Source: Chloroflexota bacterium (GTDB lineage Bacteria > Chloroflexota > Limnocylindria > P2-11E). Taken from it: a stretch of 12,812 nt of DNA. Numbering within the stretch: the first letter of the stretch is position 1; every line of letters starts with the position of its first letter. Location of the stretch: contig VBGS01000082.1 of NCBI GenBank assembly GCA_005889445.1, positions 1 to 12,812 on the forward strand, in the 5' to 3' direction. The position numbers were made by a program, and so were the translations under genes. Of the stretch, positions 1 to 6,508 are shown piece by piece. The notes beneath the pieces were generated by a model that was not told the origin of the DNA, did not search any database, and saw nothing but the letters and a program-made list of their open reading frames with translations.

Positions 1-157
<157 letters not shown>

Positions 158-962
158 CAACAACATGGGGTGAGATGGCGGAAACGCCATTCACGCACCG
201 GCTTATAACGGTGGACTCCTATCGTGTCGCGCAAGTGGCGACCGAGGACAACACCGTGGGAAGTCTGTCCAAGGAACAGCGATCACTCATCATCGGATCG
301 CTGCTGGGCGATGGCGCAATGCGCTGCAAGGCCAACGCGCTGATCGAGTTCAACCATGGAGCCCACCAGCGCTCGTATGTTGACTGGAAGTACCAGCAAC
401 TGAGTGCTTTGGTGGGAACGCCACCGAAGCTCCATTTTGGAAACGGTGGGCGTATAGTTTACCGGTTCACGACATTGAGTCTTCCCGAGTTGACGCCCTT
501 CTATTGGTCGTTCTACTCGGATCGACGAAAGTCGGTTCCAGAAGTCGAGCTCACGCCGCTCTCTCTAGCGGTGTGGTTCATGGATGACGGATCAAAGAGC
601 TACCGGGCTCTTTATCTGAACACCCAGCAGTTTGATCTCGAGAGTCAGCATCGCCTTCTAGCGATGTTGGCGAAACAGTGGTCGATCCGAGCAACTTTGA
701 ATCGCGACAAGACCTACTATCGGATTCGTATTGCGGTAGAGAGCGTCGCGCGATTCATTGAAATCGTCCAGCCTCACATGCTGGAAGAAATGCTCTACAA
801 GTTCCCTGGACATGACCCTGTAACGACTGATCCACTGAAGAGTGGTGAGATGTCGCTCCGCTTCGAACGAAGCAATCTATGAGCGTCATCAAACGCCGGC
901 CCCTCGCTCTTACGAGCAGGGTGGAGAGATAGTCTGCACCGTCGGTAACGACGGAGATTGCG
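158..962 (+). ncRNA. Group I intron in 23S rRNA after U2500 (IA-like, with homing endonuclease ORF)
   Basis: This 805-nt insertion separates C2499-U2500 from C2501. P1 pairs exon CACCU (153-157) with guide GGGUG (168-172), placing the diagnostic U-G wobble (U157-G168) at the 5' splice site; the intron ends in G962. Other helices by eye: P2 AUGGCG-GAAA-CGCCAU (175-190); P3 CCGGC (198-202) with GCCGG (895-899); P4 ACGGUG (208-213) with CACCGU (252-257); P5 UCCU (217-220) with AGGA (245-248); P5a 226-230 with 238-242; P8 902-920 with a UUAC loop; P9 CCGUCG-GUAA-CGACGG (939-954). P7 is least certain: GACUG (825-829) with UAGUC (930-934). Two hairpins between the P7 5' strand and the P3 3' strand (832-845 and 849-890) match the P7.1/P7.2 extras of subgroup IA. 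The endonuclease ORF occupies the P6 loop. Confidence 0.93.
256..882 (+). CDS. LAGLIDADG homing endonuclease of the U2500 intron
   Basis: Predicted site-specific DNA endonuclease of the double-motif LAGLIDADG type (LAGLIDADG_2-like), which would cut intronless 23S genes and drive intron homing. Motif 1 is LIIGSLLGDG and motif 2 is LAVWFMDDG; both keep the acidic metal-binding residue (residues 19 and 111 from the start used here). The WKY and TPP segments after motif 1 and MLYKF near the C-terminus are typical of the family. An ATG at 175 extends the frame by 27 codons, but those codons form ribozyme helices P2-P5, and that ATG is the first base triplet of P2. GTG at 256 is preferred: it has GAGGA at 244-248 with 7-nt spacing and leaves little before the first motif. 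The resulting 208 aa is normal for a monomeric enzyme. Base composition is visibly less GC-rich than neighbouring genes, consistent with recent transfer. Activity is untested. Confidence 0.88.
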   Translation: MGSLSKEQRSLIIGSLLGDGAMRCKANALIEFNHGAHQRSYVDWKYQQLSALVGTPPKLHFGNGGRIVYRFTTLSLPELTPFYWSFYSDRRKSVPEVELTPLSLAVWFMDDGSKSYRALYLNTQQFDLESQHRLLAMLAKQWSIRATLNRDKTYYRIRIAVESVARFIEIVQPHMLEEMLYKFPGHDPVTTDPLKSGEMSLRFERSNL

Positions 963-1066
<104 letters not shown>

Positions 1067-1367
1067 TCGAGATTGAGCTGTTGTCTCTCACGCAATGTTC
1101 GTAGTGCCTGTTAATGAATGAGAGCTCGGCAACGCAAGCCGAGAACAAATCTGGCTAAATGCTGGAAACTCCGTGAATCCTCCGCTACTGCGTAAGCAGT
1201 GAAAACGCGAGAGGTGCGGACAATCAGCAGGAAAGACCGATCGAACGATCGGAATCCTCACAGGCCATACGCCGGACTCGACGTGAGTCGAGAAGATATG
1301 GTCGGATCCCTGCGGCGACGCAGGGTGCCAGCGAAAACTAGAAATCAGCTGGCCTAGTAACAAGAAG
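1067..1367 (+). ncRNA. Group I intron in 23S rRNA after U2604 (ORF-less, compact)
   Basis: This 301-nt insertion lies between GAAACAGU and UCGGUCUC. P1 pairs exon AACAGU (1061-1066) with GCUGUU (1077-1082), with U1066-G1077 as the splice-site wobble. P10 pairs UUGA (1073-1076) with the first four bases of the 3' exon, UCGG. The intron ends in G1367. The core is complete: P2 1125-1130/1138-1143; P3 UCUGGC (1150-1155)/GCCGGA (1271-1276); P4 1160-1165/1224-1229; P5 1170-1173/1217-1220; a P6a hairpin 1237-1252; P7 GGCCAUA (1263-1269)/UAUGGUC (1297-1303); P8 CUCGAC-GUGA-GUCGAG (1277-1292); P9 CCUGCG-GCGA-CGCAGG (1309-1324); and a further stem 1327-1332/1348-1353. No ORF of useful length is present, so mobility would need an enzyme supplied from elsewhere. 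All these pairings suggest an active ribozyme. Confidence 0.95.
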
Positions 1368-1640
<273 letters not shown>

Positions 1641-1663
1641 GTCGGTGATCCGTGGACTCGATT

Positions 1664-1696
1664 AGGCCTCCGCTTTTTGTGGAGGCCTTTTTCTTT
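1664..1696 (+). terminator. Intrinsic terminator after 23S rRNA
   Basis: A perfect 8-bp stem AGGCCTCC (1664-1671) / GGAGGCCT (1681-1688) closes a 9-nt loop and is followed directly by TTTTTCTTT. This is a textbook Rho-independent terminator. It lies between the 23S and 5S genes, so most rRNA transcripts should end before the small ORF and 5S. Confidence 0.92.
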
Positions 1697-1735
1697 GCGC
1701 CGGCGCCAAACTAGTGCGGCGCGGAGGTGAATGAG

Positions 1736-1981
1736 ATGACGCTTGGTATCCAGCTCGGTGAGATCAAGCACGTCCTGCTCGGCGACCGGTGGCACGAGGT
1801 GGAGCCCGAGTCCTTCGCGCTCGACACCTACGAATTCCTGGACGGGGACCAAGCGATCGCACGCGGCGACGGTCAGCTCATCACGACCGTGGGGTTCATG
1901 TTCCGCGAGCCCGGTGGTCAGATCGTGGCCGGTCCGCTTTCCTCGATCCTCGCGGTGCAGATACCGCGAAAGACGCGCTAG
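1736..1981 (+). CDS. Small hypothetical protein between 23S and 5S rRNA
   Basis: An 81-aa acidic, soluble-looking protein of unknown function. ATG at 1736 is preferred because GGAGG at 1723-1727 is an ideal Shine-Dalgarno at 8-nt spacing; a GTG at 1727 would overlap it. The sequence has two short hydrophobic stretches (starting MTLGIQLGEIKHVLL, and ITTVGFMF), no transmembrane segment, no signal peptide and no motif I recognise. Codon use fits the host (mostly G/C in third positions), which supports a real gene. It lies 40 nt beyond the 23S terminator and ends 25 bp before the 5S promoter. I see no convincing promoter of its own, so read-through from the rRNA operon or a weak promoter inside the 23S tail is possible. 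Confidence 0.68.
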   Translation: MTLGIQLGEIKHVLLGDRWHEVEPESFALDTYEFLDGDQAIARGDGQLITTVGFMFREPGGQIVAGPLSSILAVQIPRKTR

Positions 1982-2006
1982 CGCCCGAGCATCCGGCCCG
2001 ACCGGC

Positions 2007-2036
2007 TTGCCGTCTCCTGAGTGGATTCGCTAAAAT
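2007..2036 (+). promoter_or_regulatory. Promoter of the 5S rRNA gene
   Basis: A -35-like TTGCCG (2007-2012) and a -10 TAAAAT (2031-2036, 5 of 6 consensus) are separated by 18 nt. Transcription would start about 7 nt after the -10, at about 2043, which is the first paired base of 5S helix I. With the terminator upstream at 1664 this supports separate transcription of 5S. Confidence 0.7.
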
Positions 2037-2041
2037 TGAGT

Positions 2042-2159
2042 CCTCGGTCCTTGGAGCGGTGGGGTCATACCTGTTCCCATCCCGAACACAGCAGTCAAGC
2101 CCACCAGCGCCGAAGATACTCGAGACGTCGGTCTCCGGGAAAATAGGTCAGGGCCGGGA
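2042..2159 (+). rRNA. rrf: 5S rRNA
   Basis: The conserved loop B/C core TTCCCATCCCGAACAC (2074-2089), followed by AGTCAAGCCCACCAGCGCCGA and GAAAATAGGTC, identifies 5S rRNA. Helix I can be closed between CTCGGTCCT (2043-2051) and AGGGCCGGG (2150-2158), nine pairs including G-U, which sets the ends to within a base or two. Length is about 117 nt. The gene has its own promoter upstream and its own terminator immediately downstream. Confidence 0.96.
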
Positions 2160-2162
2160 TCT

Positions 2163-2195
2163 AAAGACTTCGACGCGCAAGCGCCGGGGTCTTTT
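2163..2195 (+). terminator. Intrinsic terminator after 5S rRNA
   Basis: AAAGAC (2163-2168) pairs with GTCTTT (2189-2194), enclosing an inner CGC-gcaa-GCG type stem, and runs into TTTT. It starts within 5 nt of the 5S 3' end. The A-rich 5' arm means it could also stop transcription arriving from the minus strand (the VIT-family gene), although that direction is less ideal. Confidence 0.7.
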
Positions 2196-2284
2196 CATTT
2201 CCGCCGGACGTGAGACGCGCGCACCGCGCAACGCTCTTACGCGCTCGCTGGCCTGAGTCCGGACGCGCGCCGGCCGAGCGGTCC

Positions 2285-3124
2285 TCACACCCCCGTGGCG
2301 TTGAACAGGCGACCGACCACAAATCCGAGAGCGGCCGCGCCGAGGCCGATGGTCACCATCTTCAGGCCGTTCGTCCACAAGTTGCCCACCAGCGTCAGCG
2401 CGGAGTAGACCCCGACCGCGAAGAGTGACAGCGCGCTGAGCGCGATCGCGGCGACCAGCGCGGGCGTCCGTGACAGGACGACGAATGGAAGGAGCGGGAT
2501 CAGGTGGCCGATGAGCGTCGTGACCGTGATGACGACCGCCGTGCGGATGATGTCGCCGGTGACCTTCGGCTGCAGGTGCAGCTCCTCGTCCATCATCGTC
2601 TTGAGCCAGATATCCCTGTCCGCCGTGATCGTGGCGACGACGCTCTCGAGCAGCTCTCCGGAGAACCCCTTGGCCGCATAGATCTGGCGGATCTCCTGCC
2701 GTTCGACGTCCGGAATCGCGGTCTCCCTCGCCTCGCGCTCCATCTCGGCCTCGCAGTAGTCGCGCTCGGACATTGCGGAGGTGTATCCGACCGCCCCCAT
2801 TGAGATGGACTCGGTGATCGCGGCGGCGAAACCGGTGGCGAGGAGAACGGTGTCGGAGCCACCTCCCGCTATGACGCCGAGGATGATCCCGAGGATGTTC
2901 ACGAGTCCGTCCTGGCCGCCGAGGATCACGTCACGGAGCCAGTTGGTCTGGCGGTGGGTTTCGCGACCGCGTGCGCGGCCGGCGGGGCGCGCCGCCGTCG
3001 GCGGTTCGGCTCGGCCTGGCTGCGGGTCGGACGTTGGCCTCGCAGCCGGTTCCACGGCGGCAAGCCTAGCGGGCTGAACGCTCGCGAACGCCACGGGCGT
3101 ATCGAGCAAGTGCCCGCCGATCAC
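2285..3124 (-). CDS. VIT1/CCC1-family transporter
   Basis: A membrane protein of the VIT/CCC1 family, whose members export or store Fe2+/Mn2+. The hallmark segment NWLRDVILGGQDGLVN (residues 61-76 of the longest frame) starts TM1, followed by a hydrophobic stretch, a second TM with SISMG, a cytoplasmic acidic helix-rich domain (ERDYCEAEMEREARET, MMDEELHL) characteristic of the metal-binding part, and three further hydrophobic segments to the C-terminus. The first ~55 residues are Pro/Ala/Arg-rich, unlike the family, so the true start may be downstream of GTG 3124; GTG 3055 is one alternative. The 3124 start would lie only 7 bp from the divergent gene's start, leaving no room for promoters. 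The family is clear; the metal is not determined by sequence. Confidence 0.88.
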   Translation of the reverse strand: MIGGHLLDTPVAFASVQPARLAAVEPAARPTSDPQPGRAEPPTAARPAGRARGRETHRQTNWLRDVILGGQDGLVNILGIILGVIAGGGSDTVLLATGFAAAITESISMGAVGYTSAMSERDYCEAEMEREARETAIPDVERQEIRQIYAAKGFSGELLESVVATITADRDIWLKTMMDEELHLQPKVTGDIIRTAVVITVTTLIGHLIPLLPFVVLSRTPALVAAIALSALSLFAVGVYSALTLVGNLWTNGLKMVTIGLGAAALGFVVGRLFNATGV

Positions 3125-3131
3125 TATCGCG

Positions 3132-3566
3132 GTGTCAGGAACACACCCGCACGTCGCGCTTCGCCGCGTTGCGCCCGACCCAGTGCAGTTCCAGGTGATC
3201 CTCGGTTCGCTCCTCGGCGACGCGCGGCTGGTCGGTAGACCGCACCTGCGGCGGATGCGTATCGCGCACCGCGCGACCCGACGCGATTACGTGTGGTGGA
3301 AGTACGACCGTCTCGCCATGTTCGTCATGGACCCACCGATGGAACACGACGGGCTCATGGCATTCGAGACGGTCCCGCATCCGATCTTCGACGACCTCGC
3401 TCGGCTGTTCCGTGGTGCGGGCGGTATGGGCCACGCCAGGCGCGACGCGATCGCGAAGCTGGTCCGTCCGCTCGGGCTCGCGGTCTGGCTCGCCGACGTC
3501 GAACGCTTGGAGCTCCGCGCGCGCGAGTTTTCGCCGGAGCAGCGGGAGGTCGCGCTCGCGAGCTGA
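3132..3566 (+). CDS. Free-standing degenerate LAGLIDADG-like protein
   Basis: A 144-aa protein that aligns by eye with the intron endonuclease upstream. VILGSLLGDAR (residues 22-32) matches motif 1, RRDYVWWKYDRL and DPP match its RSYVDWKYQQL and TPP, FETVPHPIFDDLARLF matches the linker, and LGLAVWLADVE (114-124) matches motif 2. The motif-1 acidic residue D30 remains (its following Gly is Ala), but the motif-2 catalytic Asp is Val123 and the Gly is Glu124. The protein stops about 20 residues later, so the C-terminal portion seen in the active enzyme is missing. Motif spacing (93 versus 92 residues) is conserved and third positions are GC-rich like the host, unlike the intron ORF. DNA cleavage is unlikely; DNA binding is possible. 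The GTG start at 3132 has no clear ribosome binding site, and GTG 3183 is an alternative. A decaying pseudogene cannot be excluded. Confidence 0.72.
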   Translation: MSGTHPHVALRRVAPDPVQFQVILGSLLGDARLVGRPHLRRMRIAHRATRRDYVWWKYDRLAMFVMDPPMEHDGLMAFETVPHPIFDDLARLFRGAGGMGHARRDAIAKLVRPLGLAVWLADVERLELRAREFSPEQREVALAS

Positions 3567-3569
3567 GGG

Positions 3570-4244
3570 CTACGCCGCTGCGGGGACGTTCGTGCGCATC
3601 GCCGGCGGCGTGACGTGCACGACCACCGAGAGCGTTCGCCGAAGGTTCTGGATCGCCCGGCCGTGCAGCTGGCACGCGCGAGCCTCGCTGATGCCCATCC
3701 GGAGTCCTGCCTCGCGCAGCGTGAGTGAATCTCCGTAATAGCGCTCGAGCACCTCGCGCTGACGAGGGGGAAGGCAGGCCATCGCGGAGCGCACACGCAT
3801 GCGGAGATCCTCCGCCTCGTAGCGCTCCGCGACCTCGTCCTGCTGCTCCTCACCGCCATACCCACGCTCGATCAGGTCATCAAGCGAAACGGTGGCGATG
3901 CGGGAGCCCTCCACACCCTGCGCCTGCGCCTCGCGCTGGCGCCGCCGGTCGGCACGACCAAGGTCGTCCACCCGGCGGACTTCGTCGAGAACGGCACCCC
4001 GAATACGAAGGGTCGCGTAGCCCTCAAATGGGACGCCGCGGTCCGGGTCGAACCGGTCCACCGCGTCGATCAGCCCGACGAGAGCTGCGGACTCGAGATC
4101 GTCCTCGCCGGCGACCGCGCCGACCGGGACGTTCATGCCTCGTGCGATGCGGGTCGCGAGCGCCGCGTAGCGCTCGATCAGCGCACACCGGGCTGCGGTG
4201 TCGCCGGAACGGTACCGTGCCCAAAGCAGGGTCGAGTCGCTCAA
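3570..4244 (-). CDS. RNA polymerase sigma factor, FliA/WhiG (sigma-28) type
   Basis: Sigma-70 family group 3 factor of 224 aa. Region 2 is seen in LLWARYRSGD...LIERYAALATRIARGM, the core-binding GEDDLESAALVGLIDAVDRFDPDRGVPFEGYATLRIRG and LDEVRRVDD. A linker and region 3 remnant follow, then region 4 with LPPRQREVLERYYGDSLTLREAGLRMGISEARACQLHGRAI. Such factors direct flagellar, developmental or stress genes; none of those lies nearby, so the regulon is unknown. TTG at 4244 is preferred because GGAGG lies 5 nt upstream (4250-4254, minus strand) and the protein then begins at the family's usual point. An upstream ATG (4406) would add 54 residues that do not look like sigma factor. The gene ends 3 bp from the convergent LAGLIDADG-like gene; no anti-sigma gene is adjacent. 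Confidence 0.9.
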   Translation of the reverse strand: MSDSTLLWARYRSGDTAARCALIERYAALATRIARGMNVPVGAVAGEDDLESAALVGLIDAVDRFDPDRGVPFEGYATLRIRGAVLDEVRRVDDLGRADRRRQREAQAQGVEGSRIATVSLDDLIERGYGGEEQQDEVAERYEAEDLRMRVRSAMACLPPRQREVLERYYGDSLTLREAGLRMGISEARACQLHGRAIQNLRRTLSVVVHVTPPAMRTNVPAAA

Positions 4245-4543
4245 GTCCCCCTCCGCCCCGTCGCGCGTCCACCGGAGAGCTTCTCCAGATCGCCCCCGCG
4301 CGACGGCGGCCGAAGAATGCGCGTGAGCCGTGTAGCGGTTAATCCCCGATCGGGTCCATTTGCGATACCCACATAGAAACCGCCGATCCGGCCTGCCTAT
4401 GGGCATTCAAGCGACCATCACCACGCCCGGTACCCGGACGGACCGGCTGTTGATCGCCAGGTCCCCTCAGGAAAGGCCTACCAAAGAGAACGGCCTGAAA
4501 TGAGCCGGCGTCACCGCCGAGACCGGGTACGGATTGGCTAGGG
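4245..4543. other. Intergenic region upstream of the sigma factor gene
   Basis: About 300 bases without a convincing gene, between the sigma factor and the response regulator (both minus strand). It holds a perfect 5-bp hairpin with a four-base loop (4506-4519) just beyond the regulator's stop, lacking a T-run. It also holds a longer imperfect stem around 4367-4402 with an inner GCCG/CGGC palindrome, which would sit in the sigma factor's leader. I found no match to the c-di-GMP riboswitch core or other riboswitches I know, and no clear promoter. Confidence 0.5.
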
Positions 4544-6486
4544 CTATTCGATGAGGTGGCGCCGTAACGCCAACACCACCGCGTGGGTCCGGTCGGTCGC
4601 GCCGAGCTTCGCGATCAGGGTCTGCACACCCTTCTTGACGGTGTCCTCGGCGAGCACCATCGCCCGGGCGATCTCCTTGTTGGTGTAGCCCTCGGCCAGG
4701 TAACGAAGGAGCTCGAGCTCGCGTGGCGTGAGCGGCTCGCGGACCGGGACCGGCGCGCCTGGCTCGATCGCGGTTGCTCGGCCACGCGGCTCAGCGCCCG
4801 GGCCTCGGCCGCTCCGAGAGCGGTGAGACCCTGCATCGCGGCCGCGAGCGCGCCGATCACCTGGCTGGTCGGCGAGTCCTTCGAGACGTAGCCATTTGCC
4901 CCCGCGCGAAGCACGGCACGGATGAGCTCCGCGGACCGTTCAACGCTGAACGCGATGATCGGCAGCTGTGGCGCGACCTCTCGGAGGCGCTCGATCGCCT
5001 GGGTGCCCGTTGCGTCGGGAAGCCCAAGATCGAGCAGGACGACGTCGGGCGGATCTTCACGGACGGCGTCCACAGCCTCCATGGATGTCGCGGCTATCCC
5101 CGCGACGTGAAGACCCTCCCGCTCGAGAAGCGCGCGCACGCCCATCCGCATCACCGGGTGGTCCTCGACGGCCAACACCCGGATCTTCGTTATCCGCGGT
5201 GTGTCGCCCTCGCGCTCCCCGGCGTGGCCCAAGAGTCCGAGGGCGTCGGCGGCCTTCCCGGCGACCTCGGCGTCCGCGCCATCGATCGGTGCGCCATGCC
5301 GAGCGATCCCTACTCGGACGACGCCCCCCGCCGCGGGCTCGACCCGGGCGCTCGCACGGATGGCCGCGTCGCGACACTCCGAGTCCTCCGCGTGGACCGC
5401 GAGCAGCCGTCCATCCAGGGAGCGCACCGCGACGGCGTGATACCCGAACGCGCTCGCCGCGGTCCGCGCGGCCGCCTGGGCGTCGTCCGCGGCGGCATGC
5501 CGCATCACGTCCCCGAGTGCGGTCGCGGTCCTGCGCTCACGCTCCAGCTCGTCTATCCGGTTCACGGCCGACAGCGCCCGCGCCACGTCGTCCGCGATGG
5601 CATCCAGTGACTCGAGCTTCTCGTCGAATCCCGCGCCGGTCGGCCGCTTCACGTTGAGGACGCCGATGACTTCGTCCCCGGATCGGAGCGGCACGACGAC
5701 CGCCTCACCCGCCAGTGGATCACTGCCCCGAAATCGTGCGTCGTCGATGGGTCCACGCAGCACGATCCGCTCGCCCCGACTGGCGACCCACCCCGCGATG
5801 CCCTCGTCCATCCGTTGGCCGTGCCCAATGGGCACCTCGAGGCCGACCGATGCGCGGACTCGAAGCTCGTTTCCCTCGACGAGCATGATCGACGTGCCCG
5901 CCGCCCCGATCCGCATGGCTATTTCCTCGGCCGCGCGCGCCAGCAGCGCCGAGGCGCCGCGGGTCTCGTGGAGGCCCGCGATGAGGCGCTCGAGAAGTCC
6001 TGCTCGGTCGAGCTGCTGGGCCGCCTCGCGACGGGCGTGAGCGATCGCCCGGCCGTCGGCGACGCTCAATGAGAGGAGCTCGGCGGCGGCGCTCGCCGTC
6101 GACAGCTCCACGGCGTCGAAGGGGATCCCGTGCCGGAGGGCGCAAAGGAGAGCCTCGCTCTCGGGGAGATCGAGTCGGGTCACCAGTCCAAACGCGGCCT
6201 GCTCGTCCCACCGACCGGCGGCGATCGCGGTACCGGTTGGGGTACCGCCCAGCGCCCGAACGACGGCGTCGGCATCGAAGAGCTCCCGCCAGTCCGTTTC
6301 GGGAGAGATCTCATGCGAGAAGATGGTGGAGAGCCTGTCACCGGAGGTGGCGAGAACAGCCGCTCCCTCGGCGCGAAGAAGAGCGGTGATATGGGAAAGT
6401 CGCTCGGGCCAGTGCGCCGCCGAGTTGACGGTTTCCCCTCCCTCGCCCCCGTTCGGCGGATTGTATGGCCGCTTGGCGGGTGGCAC
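4544..6486 (-). CDS. GAF-REC-LuxR signalling protein with apparent frameshift
   Basis: The reading frame encodes an N-terminal region of unknown fold (to about residue 160), a GAF sensor domain (about 165-310, with IAGWVASRGERIVLRGP and VVVPLRSGDEVIGVLNV), a GAF-like or linker region, then a NarL-type receiver (about 434-555: acidic pocket E441/D442, phospho-acceptor D486 in VVLLDLGLP, S514, K536). At about 4777 the frame is lost by one base. Downstream in the adjacent frame is an intact LuxR/GerE helix-turn-helix: PLTPRELELLRYLAEGYTNKEIARAM, then EDTVKKGVQTLIAKLGATDR, ending at TAG 4544-4546. No good start codon precedes the receiver, so sensor and regulator appear fused, an unusual order. 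The protein start is uncertain: GTG 6486 is the last canonical start before conserved sequence, whereas a strong GGAGGGG lies about 5 nt before a non-start GTC codon (6429-6427). Frameshift could be a sequencing error or a real lesion. Confidence 0.75.
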
Positions 6487-6508
6487 GTTGTTTGCCCGCC
6501 CGCCCGGT

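Noticed and set aside
175..255. ATG-initiated N-terminal extension of the intron endonuclease
   Set aside because: These 81 bases form ribozyme helices P2, P3 (5' strand), P4 (5' strand), P5 and P5a, and the encoded residues do not resemble the family; a GTG with a good ribosome binding site exists at 256.
4245..4406. 54-residue upstream extension of the sigma factor from an ATG at 4406
   Set aside because: The extension lacks sigma-factor similarity, while TTG 4244 has GGAGG at ideal spacing and gives the usual family start.
4245..4543. Possible c-di-GMP or other riboswitch upstream of the sigma factor
   Set aside because: Stems are present but none of the conserved riboswitch core sequences I know could be found on either strand.
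4770..4785. Programmed -1 ribosomal frameshift in the response regulator
   Set aside because: No X-XXY-YYZ slippery heptamer or clear downstream pseudoknot at the break; a one-base error or mutation is simpler.
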